Source of the DNA: Sphingosinicella sp. CPCC 101087
Lineage (GTDB): Bacteria > Pseudomonadota > Alphaproteobacteria > Sphingomonadales > Sphingomonadaceae
DNA: 64,000 nucleotides
Assembly (NCBI RefSeq): GCF_004151485.1
Contig: NZ_SBFF01000003.1
Coordinates: 186,001-250,000 of the forward strand
Reading direction: 5' to 3'
Position 1 is the stretch's first letter; each line of letters starts with the position of its first letter. The translations under genes and the position numbers were made by a program. The notes beneath the pieces are model-generated. The model was not told the DNA's origin and searched no databases. It saw nothing but the letters and a program-made list of their open reading frames with translations. Shown here piece by piece: positions 40,306-50,351 of the stretch.

Positions 40306-41253
40306 ATGGCTCGGAACATGCTTTTCCTGCCAGCTCTTCTGATCGCCGGCCTGTCGGCGAGCGTCGGGCCAGCGCAGGCCGAGCTCCTCGGACCTGTTTC
40401 GGTCGGAGCGCCGGGCGCCGGGGACGAGATCTTCGTGGTGGGCCGCCAGCAGGCATCGCGCGAGGCCGTCGACCGCTTCGTCGATTCGCTCCTCGCGGAA
40501 ACGGCCGATGGCAGGATTGCCCGTTGGGGCGAGGCCCTGTGCCTGAAGATCGAAGGACTGTCGTCGCGCCAGGCACGCTATTTCGCCGGCCGAATCGCGG
40601 CGGTCGCGAGCGAGCTTGGGCTGCGCATTCGGTCCGGCGGAGACTGCGTGCCGGCCGCTTATATCCTCTTCGCCTCGCAAGCGGCCCCTCTCCTCGCCCG
40701 GATCCGCACCGATCGACCTTCCTTCTTCGGGGCGATCCCATCGTCCGAGGTGCACGAATTCCTGGCTTCGAGGGCGCCAGTTCGCTGGTTGTCCCATGCC
40801 CAACTCCGTGGAACCTATGGCGAAATGCCGTTCAGCTTCTCGCTCGCCACAGGCGCCTCCGACACGGGCCGGCCTGTGACCGGGATGAGAAGCTTGCCGA
40901 GCCGACTGCGGAATGGCTCGCGAAGCGAGCTGCAGTCGATGCTGATCGTCGTCGACGCTTCCCGGCTTGGGCGTGTGTCGTTCAGATCGCTGTCCGCTTA
41001 TTTGGCGATGGTCGTTCTGGGCAATCCGCTCAAGGGCGAAGTAGCGATGCCTTCGATCATGCAGATCTTCGACAGGGACCGCGCACAGGGCGGCCTGATT
41101 GCCGACGATCTCACCAACTGGGATCTCGCATTCCTGGCCTCCCTGTACCAGGGGAATTGGAACATGCCGGCGGAGCAAAGGCGCGCTCGAATTCGCGCTT
41201 CGATGGAGCGCGACCTGGATCGGGAAGAGGTGGGCAGCCTACGCACCCGATAG
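40306..41253 (+). CDS. Exported protein of unknown function
   Basis: 315 residues with a clear signal peptide (MLFLPALLIAGLSASVGPAQA, cleavage before ELLG). The mature part has an alpha/beta look with WGEALCLKIEGLSSRQARYFAGRI, a GGDCVPAAYILFASQ segment whose Cys could pair with the Cys of EALCLKI, and a middle GMRSLPSRLRNGSRSEL. The C-terminal part (LGRVSFRSLSAYLAMVVLGNP, then LTNWDLAFLASLYQG) resembles the end of secreted proteins found in several alphaproteobacteria but I cannot name the family. No catalytic motif is evident. Confidence 0.7.
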   Translation: MARNMLFLPALLIAGLSASVGPAQAELLGPVSVGAPGAGDEIFVVGRQQASREAVDRFVDSLLAETADGRIARWGEALCLKIEGLSSRQARYFAGRIAAVASELGLRIRSGGDCVPAAYILFASQAAPLLARIRTDRPSFFGAIPSSEVHEFLASRAPVRWLSHAQLRGTYGEMPFSFSLATGASDTGRPVTGMRSLPSRLRNGSRSELQSMLIVVDASRLGRVSFRSLSAYLAMVVLGNPLKGEVAMPSIMQIFDRDRAQGGLIADDLTNWDLAFLASLYQGNWNMPAEQRRARIRASMERDLDREEVGSLRTR

Positions 41254-41298
41254 AGGATCGCAACCCAAAGCGGCGAGGCGCGACGCTTTGAGCGGGTA

Positions 41299-43014
41299 TC
41301 AAATCTCGAGCACCGCGCGGATCAGGCCGCGAACGCTGTTTCCGATCAGGAACCCGCCGGCGAGATCCTGTTCCCTGAGATCCGCCTCCTCGGCGCTTCC
41401 TTCCTCGATCAGCCGCTCGCGCAGGATGCCCGGAAGCAGGCCACGCGCCAGGGGCGGGGTCAGCAGCCGGCCGTCCCGCTCGACGAAAAGGCTGGTGAAG
41501 CTTCCTTCCGTGAGGAACCCGTCGGGGTCGCGATACACGATCTCGAACGTGCCGGCGGCGGCCCGCGCCTCGTCATGAAAGGCGCGGTCGCTGGTCTTGT
41601 GCGCCAGCCGGAAGTCCTCGGCCCGCACCGGCAGCGGCGCGAGTGCGACCGGTACCGGCTCGGCGGGAGGCTCCGGGATCGGCCTCAGCTCGATCGCCAT
41701 TGCGCCGCTGCGCGAGAGCATCAGCCGGACCCGGCTCCGGCCGGCGCGAAAGGTCGCCGCTTGGAGCTCGTTGCGGGCGAAATGCCGGTCGAAGGCGAAG
41801 TCCAGCGCCTCGGCGCTACGCTTCAGCCGAGCGAGATGGCGGTCCAGCTGGTCGATTCCGTCATGCGGGTCGAACGCCATGGTCTCGATCAGGTCGAACC
41901 GCCGCTGGCTCTCCACGAACGCTCCCTTCGCCAGGCATTCCCGCCATTCCTCGCCCGGCTCGCTGTCGGCAACGATTCCGGAGCCTAGGCCGATCCGGGC
42001 GATCCCGCTGCCATTTGCCTTGAGCGTCAGGGTGCGGATCGCGACGTTGAAGGCGGCGCTGTCCGTGCCAATCCTTCCGATCCCGCCACAATAGACCCCG
42101 CGCGGCCCACTCTCCAACTCGTGAATGATCTCCATGGCCCGGATCTTCGGCGCGCCGGTGATCGATCCGCAGGGGTAGATCGCCTCGACGAGGTCCACCG
42201 GCCCCAGCCCCTCCTCGAGCGTGGCGGTGACGGTCGAGGTCATCTGCAGCACGGTCGGGTAGGTCTCGACCGTGAACAGCTCCGGCACGCGCACGCTGTT
42301 GGGCCTGGCGACGCGCGATAGGTCGTTGCGCAGCAGGTCGACGATCATCAGATTCTCGGCACGCTGCTTCGGGTCCGTGCGCAGTGCCTCGGGGTTGGAA
42401 TCGGGCGGCGCCGTGCCCTTCATCGGTCGCGTCGTCACCGCCCCGCCTTCGAGCGTGAAGAAGAGCTCGGGCGAGAGGCTGAGGATCCAGTGCGTGCCGG
42501 TGAAGATCATCGCGCCGTGGCCCGCGCGCGCCCGTGCACGCAGCGAGGCATAGATGGCCGCCGGCGCCCCGGCGGTCCGCACGTCCGCCTGGAAGGTGAA
42601 ATTGGCCTGATAGATGTCGCCGGCGGCAATATGCTCCAGCACTGCCGCGATCGCTTGGCGATAGGCCGACTCGGTGACGAGCGGGCGTGGCCGGCCCGTC
42701 CAGCCTCCCGCCGGATCGGGCAGGAAGGCGGCGGCATCGATCGCCTCGACCCGTTCGAACAGGCCCAACCAGAGCAGGGGCGGATCGTCCTCGGCGGGTG
42801 ACACGGCGAGCGGGGCGAGTTTGGGCTCCAGCGCATGGCCCGCTTCGTAGGCGAGGAACCCTGCCGCCTTGCGCCCACGCAGACGGCCGAGGCAGGCGCG
42901 GACCTCATCGGGATCGCGCGTTTCGATCGTCTCGGTCAGCTCGCTGTAGAGCAAGGCGCCGTCCGGACGGCGAGCATCGTCGAGCAGCACGAAGGGCGCG
43001 GCCGCGCTTGTCAT
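41299..43014 (-). CDS. pabBC: Bifunctional PabB-PabC (aminodeoxychorismate synthase component I / lyase)
   Basis: 571 residues. Residues about 1-355 are a chorismate-binding domain: [19 protein letters not shown] with the Lys that marks aminodeoxychorismate synthases, [16 protein letters not shown] and [19 protein letters not shown]. Residues about 370-571 are a class IV PLP lyase: [23 protein letters not shown] with the likely PLP lysine, and [22 protein letters not shown]. Together they turn chorismate (with PabA glutaminase) into p-aminobenzoate for folate. The fusion is seen in other alphaproteobacteria. It is divergent from sdaA with only 54 bases between. Confidence 0.95.
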   Translation of the reverse strand: MTSAAAPFVLLDDARRPDGALLYSELTETIETRDPDEVRACLGRLRGRKAAGFLAYEAGHALEPKLAPLAVSPAEDDPPLLWLGLFERVEAIDAAAFLPDPAGGWTGRPRPLVTESAYRQAIAAVLEHIAAGDIYQANFTFQADVRTAGAPAAIYASLRARARAGHGAMIFTGTHWILSLSPELFFTLEGGAVTTRPMKGTAPPDSNPEALRTDPKQRAENLMIVDLLRNDLSRVARPNSVRVPELFTVETYPTVLQMTSTVTATLEEGLGPVDLVEAIYPCGSITGAPKIRAMEIIHELESGPRGVYCGGIGRIGTDSAAFNVAIRTLTLKANGSGIARIGLGSGIVADSEPGEEWRECLAKGAFVESQRRFDLIETMAFDPHDGIDQLDRHLARLKRSAEALDFAFDRHFARNELQAATFRAGRSRVRLMLSRSGAMAIELRPIPEPPAEPVPVALAPLPVRAEDFRLAHKTSDRAFHDEARAAAGTFEIVYRDPDGFLTEGSFTSLFVERDGRLLTPPLARGLLPGILRERLIEEGSAEEADLREQDLAGGFLIGNSVRGLIRAVLEI

Positions 43015-43068
43015 CGGCCGACCTCCCCTCCATGTCGGCGAGGGGGCAGGGGCCCCGGGAGAAGCCCA

Positions 43069-44445
43069 TTGGTTTGCAGCACTTTCGATCTGTTCAAGAT
43101 CGGCGTCGGGCCGTCAAGTTCGCACACGATGGGACCGATGACGGCCGCGTGCCGCTTTGTCGAGGGGCTGCAGGCTCGGGACCGGCTCCGGGCGGTCGAT
43201 CGCGTCGAGGTGGACCTCTACGGATCGCTCGCTCTGACGGGAAAGGGTCATGCCACCGATCGGGCGATCCTGCTTGGCCTGGCCGGGCAGCGGCCCGACC
43301 GGATCGATCCCGATGCGGCCGATCAAATGGTGGCGCGAATCCGCGCCGACGAGCGGCTGGACCTGGGTGGCGAGCGGACGATCGGCTTCCAAGAGGCGCG
43401 CGATCTCAGGTTCAACCAGCGCGAGCGCCTGCCGCACCATAGCAACGGCATGCGCTTCACCGCGACCATGACGGACGGGGCGCAGGAAAGCGCGGTCTAT
43501 TATTCCGTCGGCGGCGGGGCGGTCGTCGACGAAGCGGCAGTTGTCCGCAACTCGCCGCCTGAGGGCGCGTGGGACACGCCTTACCCCTATGCGTCCGCCG
43601 CCGAGCTGCTTGCCCTTGCCCAGAAGGAAGGGATCAGCATCGCCGAGATCACGCGCGCGAACGAGCGCGCCGCTCTGTCCGACGAGGAGATAGATCGGCG
43701 ACTCGACGCGATCGTCTCGGCCATGTCGGATTGCATCGACCGGGGCATGGCGGCGAGCGGAATTCTGCCGGGCGGGCTGGCGGTGAAGCGCCGCGCGCCG
43801 GCGCTCCACCGCTTGCTCACGGAGCGGGCGGAGCGGGCGCTTTCGGATCCCCTGACGGTGATAGATTGGGTCAATCTGTGGGCACTCGCCGTCAACGAGG
43901 AGAATGCCGCCGGCGGCCGCGTCGTCACCGCACCGACCAATGGCGCTGCGGGCATCGTTCCGGCGGTGCTGCGTTACTATCAGCGCTTCACGCCGCGCGC
44001 GACGGAGGAGGGGGTGCGCACCTTCCTGCTCACCGCGGCAGCGATCGGGTCGCTATTCAAGGAGAATGCCTCCATCTCCGGTGCCGAGGTTGGCTGCCAG
44101 GGCGAGGTCGGCGTCGCCTGCTCGATGGCCGCGGGCGGCCTCACCGCGGCGCTCGGCGGCACGCCGGCGCAGGTCGAGAATGCAGCGGAGATCGGCATGG
44201 AGCATAATCTCGGGCTCACCTGCGATCCGGTCGGCGGGCTCGTCCAGGTGCCCTGCATCGAGCGCAATGCGGTCGGCGCGATCAAGGCGATCGAGGCCTC
44301 GCGCCTCGCTTTGGTGGGCGATGGATCGCACCGGGTCAGCCTCGACCAGGTGATCGAGACGATGCGCCGGACCGGTCTCGACATGAGCGAGCGCTACAAG
44401 GAGACCAGTCTCGGCGGCCTCGCCGTCAACGTCGTCGAATGCTGA
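43069..44445 (+). CDS. sdaA: L-serine ammonia-lyase (serine dehydratase)
   Basis: 458 residues from a TTG at 43069, with GGGAG 8 bases upstream; no ATG or GTG fits, and the resulting (L/M)[22 protein letters not shown] matches the SdaA opening exactly in register. The beta domain carries GPSSSHT, and the alpha domain [14 protein letters not shown] and [20 protein letters not shown] with cysteines that bind the [4Fe-4S] cluster. It converts L-serine to pyruvate and ammonia. The stop is 4 bases from the convergent phosphate transporter gene. Confidence 0.95.
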   Translation: MVCSTFDLFKIGVGPSSSHTMGPMTAACRFVEGLQARDRLRAVDRVEVDLYGSLALTGKGHATDRAILLGLAGQRPDRIDPDAADQMVARIRADERLDLGGERTIGFQEARDLRFNQRERLPHHSNGMRFTATMTDGAQESAVYYSVGGGAVVDEAAVVRNSPPEGAWDTPYPYASAAELLALAQKEGISIAEITRANERAALSDEEIDRRLDAIVSAMSDCIDRGMAASGILPGGLAVKRRAPALHRLLTERAERALSDPLTVIDWVNLWALAVNEENAAGGRVVTAPTNGAAGIVPAVLRYYQRFTPRATEEGVRTFLLTAAAIGSLFKENASISGAEVGCQGEVGVACSMAAGGLTAALGGTPAQVENAAEIGMEHNLGLTCDPVGGLVQVPCIERNAVGAIKAIEASRLALVGDGSHRVSLDQVIETMRRTGLDMSERYKETSLGGLAVNVVEC

Positions 44446-44449
44446 GCCG

Positions 44450-45451
44450 TCAGAACAGCCGTGTGAGCCCGTAAAAGGCAGCGGCCATCAGCCCCGCCGC
44501 GGGCAGAGTGATGATCCAGGCGATGAGGATGTTGCCGGCGACGCCCCAGCGCACCGCCGACATGCGCCGCGCCGCGCCGACGCCCATGATGGAGCCGGTG
44601 ATCGTGTGGGTGGTCGACACAGGAATCCCCATCCAGGTCGCCGAGAACAGCATGATCGCGCCGCCGGTCTCCGCGCAGAACCCCTGGTGCGGCGTCAGGC
44701 GGGTGATCTTCGAGCCCATCGTATGGACGATCCGCCAGCCGCCCATCAGCGTACCGAGACCCATTGCCGCCTGCGCCGAGATCACCACCCAGAAGGGCAC
44801 GTGGAACTCGCTGCCGAGCATGCCCTGCGAGAAGAGCAGGACGGCGATGATGCCCATCGTCTTCTGTGCGTCGTTTCCGCCATGTCCCAGCGAATAGGCG
44901 GCGGCCGAAAGCAATTGCATTCGCCGGAACACACGATCCGAGAGCGAGGCACTGACCGGCTTGAACAGCCATGAGGTCAGAGCCACGAGCAGCAGTGCCA
45001 CGACGAGGCCGATGGTCGGCGCCAGGAATATGGCCGCTGTCGTCTGGATCACTCCGGATGATTGGATGACGTCGAGCCCGCCCTTGGTGATGCCGGCGCC
45101 GAGCAGGCCGCCGATCAGGGCGTGGCTGCTGCTCGACGGTATGCCGAGCAGCCAGGTGATGATGTTCCAGGCGATAGCGCCCATCAGGGCGCCGAACACG
45201 ACCGCCGGATCGATGACCAGCGGGTCGACGATGCCGCGCCCGATGGTTTCGGCCACATGGAGGCCGAAGAACAGGAAGGCGATGAAGTTGAAGAAGGCGG
45301 CCCAGAGCACCGCGACCTGCGGGCTAAGCACCCGCGTCGACACCACCGTGGCGATCGAATTGGCAGCGTCGTGAAGCCCGTTCAGGAAGTCGAAGAACAA
45401 GGCGACAGCGATAAGCGCCACCAGCAGCGGGAAAGCGAGGGTGGGCTCCAT
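44450..45451 (-). CDS. pit: PiT-family inorganic phosphate transporter
   Basis: 333 residues from the ATG at 45451. The two inverted PiT signatures are FDFLNGLHDAANSIATVVSTRVL near the N-terminus and GHGGNDAQKTMGIIAV later. About ten membrane helices. It imports phosphate (with metal) using the proton or sodium gradient. The start overlaps the stop of the upstream Nudix-DUF47 gene by one base, the usual arrangement of pit with its PhoU-like DUF47 partner. Confidence 0.95.
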   Translation of the reverse strand: MEPTLAFPLLVALIAVALFFDFLNGLHDAANSIATVVSTRVLSPQVAVLWAAFFNFIAFLFFGLHVAETIGRGIVDPLVIDPAVVFGALMGAIAWNIITWLLGIPSSSSHALIGGLLGAGITKGGLDVIQSSGVIQTTAAIFLAPTIGLVVALLLVALTSWLFKPVSASLSDRVFRRMQLLSAAAYSLGHGGNDAQKTMGIIAVLLFSQGMLGSEFHVPFWVVISAQAAMGLGTLMGGWRIVHTMGSKITRLTPHQGFCAETGGAIMLFSATWMGIPVSTTHTITGSIMGVGAARRMSAVRWGVAGNILIAWIITLPAAGLMAAAFYGLTRLF

Positions 45452-46563
45452 CAGGCGTGGTCGATCACGATACCCTGGATTTCGTCGGCAACGTCCTCGA
45501 GCCGGTCCAGGACGCGCTCGACATGGCTGTAGATTTCGCGGCCGACGATGAAGTCCATTGCCCGATCCGCGCGATGGGTCTGGAACAGCGCCTTCAGTCC
45601 CTTTTCGTGCAGCGCGTCGGCCCTGCCCTCGAGGTGGACGATCTGTTCGGTGATGGCGTGCAGGCGCTGGCCATTGCGCCCCACCTTGCGGAGCAAGCCC
45701 ACCGCCTCTCGCACCAGCCGCGACGCTTCGGCGGCGTGGCCGCTCATCTCGACGAGCTGCGGTTCGAACTGCATGACTTCGTACAGCGTGATCGCCTTGG
45801 CCGTCTGCCACATCTCGTCCATGGCATCGTCCATCGCCGAGGTGAGCGCCGTGATCGCACTGCGGTCGAACGGCGTGATGAACGATCGCCGCACCGCCAC
45901 CAGCACGTCGCGGGTGACGTCGTCGGCGGCGTTCTCATGTTCCTCGATACGGCGGCACGATTCGGCGATGCCATGCTCCCCCGCAAGCATTGCCGCCATC
46001 GCGTCGGCACCCGCGACCAATATGTCGGCATGCCGTTCGAACATGTCGAAGAAGCGGTCTTCCCTGGGCATGATCGCCCGGATGATGTTGACCATCACTG
46101 CCCCCCAGGAAAGCCGATCGCTGCCCATAACGGCCTTGGTCCGGTCCGCATAGGCGGCGTAATTCTCGGAGAAATCGAGGATCAGCGCCTTGAGCTCGGG
46201 CTCGTCCACGGCAAAGGCGGCCCGGGCAGGCTCGAACCAGCGGGAGGTCCGCTCGTGCCGCTCGGGCCAGCTGTGATGCTGGCGCGTGACGTTGAGTGGA
46301 TAGACGGTCACCTCGGCCGGCACAGAATTGTCGCCCCGGCGCTTCTCGTAACGGTAGCGGCCGATCGGCGTCGGCAGGATGGTTCCGTCAAGGCCAGCTT
46401 CCTCATGCGCTTCCCGGGCGGCCGTCTCATGCCCCTTGAGCCGCGACATGGGATTGCCGCGCGGGATCACCCACCGTCCGGTGTCGCGCGAAGTGATGAG
46501 CAGGATCTGCAGGCCCTTTTCAGGGTCCATCCGCCAGGGGAGTGCGCCGAACTGGGTGATCAA
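45451..46563 (-). CDS. Nudix hydrolase fused to DUF47 (PhoU-like) phosphate-transport regulator
   Basis: 370 residues in one frame from a TTG at 46563 (GGAG upstream). Residues 1-145 are a Nudix domain: WVIPRGNPM then REAHEEAGL (residues 50-58), the core of the Nudix box; the first Glu of the consensus is missing, as in the diphosphoinositol-polyphosphate-type subgroup. Residues 157-370 are DUF47: MVNIIRAIMPREDRFFDMFERHAD and a helical PhoU-like bundle. An in-frame ATG at 46095 after a run of G could give DUF47 alone. DUF47 proteins accompany PiT transporters; the Nudix part could act on a nucleotide or polyphosphate signal. Confidence 0.88.
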   Translation of the reverse strand: MITQFGALPWRMDPEKGLQILLITSRDTGRWVIPRGNPMSRLKGHETAAREAHEEAGLDGTILPTPIGRYRYEKRRGDNSVPAEVTVYPLNVTRQHHSWPERHERTSRWFEPARAAFAVDEPELKALILDFSENYAAYADRTKAVMGSDRLSWGAVMVNIIRAIMPREDRFFDMFERHADILVAGADAMAAMLAGEHGIAESCRRIEEHENAADDVTRDVLVAVRRSFITPFDRSAITALTSAMDDAMDEMWQTAKAITLYEVMQFEPQLVEMSGHAAEASRLVREAVGLLRKVGRNGQRLHAITEQIVHLEGRADALHEKGLKALFQTHRADRAMDFIVGREIYSHVERVLDRLEDVADEIQGIVIDHA

Positions 46564-46670
46564 CCGCCGCTCCGCCGATCGAGGGCTTGGCCCCTGGGTT
46601 GCCGGCGCGTTGCCGGATGAGCCTTCAACCGATAAGTCCTCGATCCATGCCGGGAAATAGGGGAATTCAC

Positions 46671-48626
46671 ATGCATCGCAAGCTGCTGGTCCTGTCGATC
46701 CTGCTGCCCGCCGCAGCCGCGCTGGCGCAACCCGAGGCGTCGGAGGGAGTTCCCAGGCCGCCGGCCTTGATCGCGGACGGCATCCCGCCGGTTCCGCCCG
46801 AGCTCGCGGCGCAGACTCGCGCCTATATGGAATTTCGCACCGCCGGCTTCTCCGGCTGGAACGCGCGCGACCGCTCGATGCTCGTCACGACGCGCTTTGC
46901 CAATACCCAGCAGATCCACAGGGTCGCCGCGCCGCTCGGCTATCGCGAGCAGATCAGCTTCGAGGAAGAACCGGTTGCCGGAAGCTGGTCTCCCGCAGGC
47001 GACGTGCTGGTCGTTTCGAAGGATGTCGGCGGCGACGAGTTCTACCAGCTCTACACGCTTCGCGACGGCCGCCTCGACCTGCTCACCGACGGCCGCAGCC
47101 GCAACGAATTCGGCGCCTGGAGCCACGACGGCCGCTTGGTTGGTTACAGCTCGACCCGCCGGAACGGGAGGGACTCCGATCTCTACATCATCGATCCGCG
47201 CGACCCTTCGACGGACCGAATGGTCGCCCAGGTCGAAGGCGGCGGCTGGGGCATTGCCGATTTCTCGCCCGACGGGCGGCGCGCGGTGGTCATCGACTAC
47301 CGACAGATCACCAACTCCGATCTCTATCTGCTGGAGCTCGACAGCGGGCGCATGACTCCGATCGGCGAACCGGCGCGCGAGATCGCTCATGGCGATGCCG
47401 CCTTCGCGCCCGACGGGACGCTTTGGGTGACGTCGGACGAGGGCTCCGAATTCAGGCGGCTCGGCACGATCGATCCGGCCACCGGCGCCTTCCGCCCGGT
47501 CGCGTCCGATGAACGCTGGGATGTCGGTGCCTTCGACATCGCCCGCGACGGCAGCTTCATCGCCTACGTGACCAACGAAGCGGGAGTGAGCCGGCTGAAG
47601 CTGCTCGACCCCCGCACCGGCGTGTCGCGTACGGTCGAATCGCTTCCGGCTGGAGTGATTGGCGGCGTCGAGGTGGCCCCATGGGGCGATGTCGGCTTCA
47701 CCCTCACCTCGGCATCGACTCCGGCCGACGCTTATTCGGTCGATCCGCGCACCCTCGCCGTCACCCGCTGGACGCGCAGCGAGACGGGCGGGCTCGATCC
47801 CGAAGCCAATGCCGAGCCCGAGCTCGTCGAAATAGAGAGCTTCGACGGGGAGAGGATCTCGGGCTTCCTCTACCGTCCGGATCCGGCCCGTTTTCAGGGG
47901 CGGCGACCGCTCATCGTCAGCATTCATGGCGGCCCGGAGTCGCAGGCGCGCCCCGGCTTCCTCGGCCGCAACAATTATCTGGTGAACGAGCTCGGCATCG
48001 CGCTCTTCTACCCGAACGTTCGGGGCTCGTCCGGCTACGGCAAGCGATTCGTCAGCCTCGACAACGGCCCCGACCTTCGCGAGAATTCGGTGCGCGACAT
48101 CGGTGTTTTCCTGGATCGTCTGGCGGCCGATCCCAGGCTGGATCCGGATCGCATCGCCGTCACCGGCGGCTCCTATGGAGGCTATATGTGCTACGCCTCC
48201 GCTATCCATTATGGAAACCGTCTGCGTGGTGCGAACTGCGTCGTCGCCATCTCCAATTTCGTCACCTTCCTCGAGAACACCCAGGACTATCGCCGCGACC
48301 TGAGGCGCGTCGAATATGGCGACGAGCGCGACCCGGCCCAACGTGCGCGGCTGATCGAGATCTCGCCGCTCACCCGGGCGCGGGATCTTGCCATCCCGAC
48401 CATGGTGGTGACCGGCGCCAACGATCCGCGCGTGCCCGCATCGGAGGCGGAGCAGATGATCGAAGCGGTCCGCGCGAACGGCGCCGACGCCTGGCATCTG
48501 ATCGGCCGGAACGAGGGCCATGGCTTCGACAAGAAGGAGAATCAGGACTATCAGTTCTGGACCAGCCTGATGTTCTGGCAGCGAACCCTCCTCGCCGGCG
48601 AGCCGGAAAGCGGGGCAGGGCGGTAG
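46671..48626 (+). CDS. Secreted S9 family peptidase (prolyl oligopeptidase-like)
   Basis: 651 residues from the ATG at 46671 with a signal peptide (LLVLSILLPAAAALA). Residues about 40-390 have the repeated WSHDGR, DFSPDGRRAVV and FAPDGTLWVT of a beta-propeller. The alpha/beta-hydrolase domain contains VSIHGGPESQARPGFL, the nucleophile elbow GGSYGGYMC (Ser about residue 501), the acid in GANDPRVP and the His in NEGHGF. It probably cleaves peptides in the periplasm. Convergent with the next gene (16 bases apart). Confidence 0.93.
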   Translation: MHRKLLVLSILLPAAAALAQPEASEGVPRPPALIADGIPPVPPELAAQTRAYMEFRTAGFSGWNARDRSMLVTTRFANTQQIHRVAAPLGYREQISFEEEPVAGSWSPAGDVLVVSKDVGGDEFYQLYTLRDGRLDLLTDGRSRNEFGAWSHDGRLVGYSSTRRNGRDSDLYIIDPRDPSTDRMVAQVEGGGWGIADFSPDGRRAVVIDYRQITNSDLYLLELDSGRMTPIGEPAREIAHGDAAFAPDGTLWVTSDEGSEFRRLGTIDPATGAFRPVASDERWDVGAFDIARDGSFIAYVTNEAGVSRLKLLDPRTGVSRTVESLPAGVIGGVEVAPWGDVGFTLTSASTPADAYSVDPRTLAVTRWTRSETGGLDPEANAEPELVEIESFDGERISGFLYRPDPARFQGRRPLIVSIHGGPESQARPGFLGRNNYLVNELGIALFYPNVRGSSGYGKRFVSLDNGPDLRENSVRDIGVFLDRLAADPRLDPDRIAVTGGSYGGYMCYASAIHYGNRLRGANCVVAISNFVTFLENTQDYRRDLRRVEYGDERDPAQRARLIEISPLTRARDLAIPTMVVTGANDPRVPASEAEQMIEAVRANGADAWHLIGRNEGHGFDKKENQDYQFWTSLMFWQRTLLAGEPESGAGR

Positions 48627-48642
48627 CGTCCGGGCGCTGTCG

Positions 48643-49467
48643 CTAGCCGACGCGCCGCGCCCGCCAGGCCGCCGCTTCCCCGGCGTCCGGATCCGGCACC
48701 ATCTCCGCGTCGCCGACGATGGCGCGGAAAGTCCTGGTTTCTCCGGGCAAGTCGACGGTGAAAGTCAACTGCCGCCCCCGCAGCGTGACGTCGCGCAGCG
48801 GCCGGCCTTCAAGGCTTCCGGACAGTTCCTGAAACCTCTGCTCGAGCCGCAAGAGGCCGGTTGCGACGCCTTCCATCGCCCAGCGTCCCTCGGCGGGCGC
48901 CGGCACGATCCACAGATGGATGCGCGAGGATCCCAGCTCGCGCGATTCGTCGGGCCGCCAGTCGCCCATCGTGAAATTGTGGCTGACCACCCGCGCGCCG
49001 GGCCGAAGCTCGGTCAGCAGGCGCGGGCGCAGCCGCAGGTTCACTTCGGGAAGGAGGTAGAGCGTCACCACGTCGGCGTCCAGCAAGGGCGTGGCGAACA
49101 GGTCCTGTCGTCGGAACCGCGCCCGGTCCTGGACCTGCGCGAACGCGGCCGCCGCCGCCGCCTGGGAGACGCGCTGCGGGTCAAGGTCGACGCCGAGCGC
49201 GCGCGCGCCGCGCTGCGCCGCCATGATCGCGATCCGTCCGTCGCCCGACCCCAGGTCGATCAGATAGTCGTCGGGTCCGACCGCGGCCATGTCGAGCATC
49301 GCCGCCACCACGGGCCGCGGTGTCGTGACGTAGGGGACCTCCAGATCCGTCTCGGCGGGGGCCGTCGGCGTCGGCGTGAACGGCGCCAGCCCCCCTCCTT
49401 GGAACGTGCAGGCGGCAAGCCCGACCAGGCTGACCAGACCCCCGAGCCGCGCGATGGTGCGTGTCAT
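48643..49467 (-). CDS. Lipoprotein-type class I SAM-dependent methyltransferase
   Basis: 274 residues from the ATG at 49467. The N-terminus (MTRTIARLGGLVSLVGLAAC) is a lipoprotein signal with lipobox GLAAC. The rest is a Rossmann methyltransferase: YLIDLGSGDGRIAIMAAQRGA is motif I, LGVDLDPQR motif II, and ADVVTLYLLPEVNLRLRP motif IV. The C-terminal 70 residues form strands of unknown role. An exported SAM enzyme is odd because SAM is not expected in the periplasm; either the signal is not used or the domain has another ligand. Similar proteins are known in other proteobacteria. Confidence 0.82.
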   Translation of the reverse strand: MTRTIARLGGLVSLVGLAACTFQGGGLAPFTPTPTAPAETDLEVPYVTTPRPVVAAMLDMAAVGPDDYLIDLGSGDGRIAIMAAQRGARALGVDLDPQRVSQAAAAAAFAQVQDRARFRRQDLFATPLLDADVVTLYLLPEVNLRLRPRLLTELRPGARVVSHNFTMGDWRPDESRELGSSRIHLWIVPAPAEGRWAMEGVATGLLRLEQRFQELSGSLEGRPLRDVTLRGRQLTFTVDLPGETRTFRAIVGDAEMVPDPDAGEAAAWRARRVG

Positions 49468-49639
49468 CGTCGAGAGCGTAGCAGAAGCGACCGGGACTGC
49501 GAGACTTTCCGTTCCTGGCCTCGGATCCGTCAGACTGCCCCGATCCGATGCGGTCGTGCCGCCGTCACGGCGTGGGCGAACGGTCGCGCAACCAGACACC
49601 CGGCTTGCACATTGCTGCGTCGCCCGCCATCTCCCCGCC

Positions 49640-50305
49640 ATGTCGACGAACCCGCCCCTCAAGGTCGCGATCATCCCGGTGACCCCGCTGCAGCAGAATT
49701 GCTGCCTGGTCTGGTGCACCGCGACGATGAAGGGCGCCTTCACCGATCCGGGCGGCGACCTCGATCGGCTCAAGGCGGCGGCGGCGCAGCATGGGGTCAC
49801 GGTCGAGAAGCTGCTCCTCACCCACGGCCATATCGATCATTGCGGGTCGGCCAAGGTTCTGGCCGAGGAGCTCGGCGTGCCGATCGAGGGCCCGCACGAG
49901 GCCGATCGCTTCTGGATCTCACGGCTCGAGGATGACGGAAGGGCCTATGGCATAAACGGCAAGACCTTCGAGCCGGAGCGCTGGCTGGACAATGGCGACC
50001 AGGTGAGGGTCGGAGACCTTGTCTTCGACGTCTATCACTGCCCCGGCCACACGCCGGGCCATGTCGTTTTCCACCATCCGCCGTCGAAGCTGGCCATCGT
50101 CGGCGACGTCCTGTTCCAGGGCTCGATCGGGCGCACCGATTTTCCGATGGGCAATCACCAGGACCTGATCGACGCCATTACTCGGCGCCTCTGGCCGCTG
50201 GGCGACGACACGGCCTTCATCCCCGGGCACGGCCCGATGAGCAGCTTCGGCCAGGAGCGCCGGACCAATCCCTTCGTCGCGGATCGAATTCTGGGGAAAG
50301 GCTAG
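49640..50305 (+). CDS. Metallo-beta-lactamase-fold hydrolase (glyoxalase II-like)
   Basis: 221 residues from the ATG at 49640. Zinc ligands: THGHIDH at 61-67, HCPGHTPGH, GDVLFQGSIGRTDFP and the final GHGP in FIPGHGPMS. This arrangement is that of the YcbL-type glyoxalase II group, which hydrolyses thioesters such as S-lactoylglutathione. No signal peptide. Convergent with the MAPEG gene. Confidence 0.92.
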   Translation: MSTNPPLKVAIIPVTPLQQNCCLVWCTATMKGAFTDPGGDLDRLKAAAAQHGVTVEKLLLTHGHIDHCGSAKVLAEELGVPIEGPHEADRFWISRLEDDGRAYGINGKTFEPERWLDNGDQVRVGDLVFDVYHCPGHTPGHVVFHHPPSKLAIVGDVLFQGSIGRTDFPMGNHQDLIDAITRRLWPLGDDTAFIPGHGPMSSFGQERRTNPFVADRILGKG

Positions 50306-50351
50306 GCGCGCGCGCGGATCGACACGAGGATCGGGCGGCAGCCCCGGCTTC

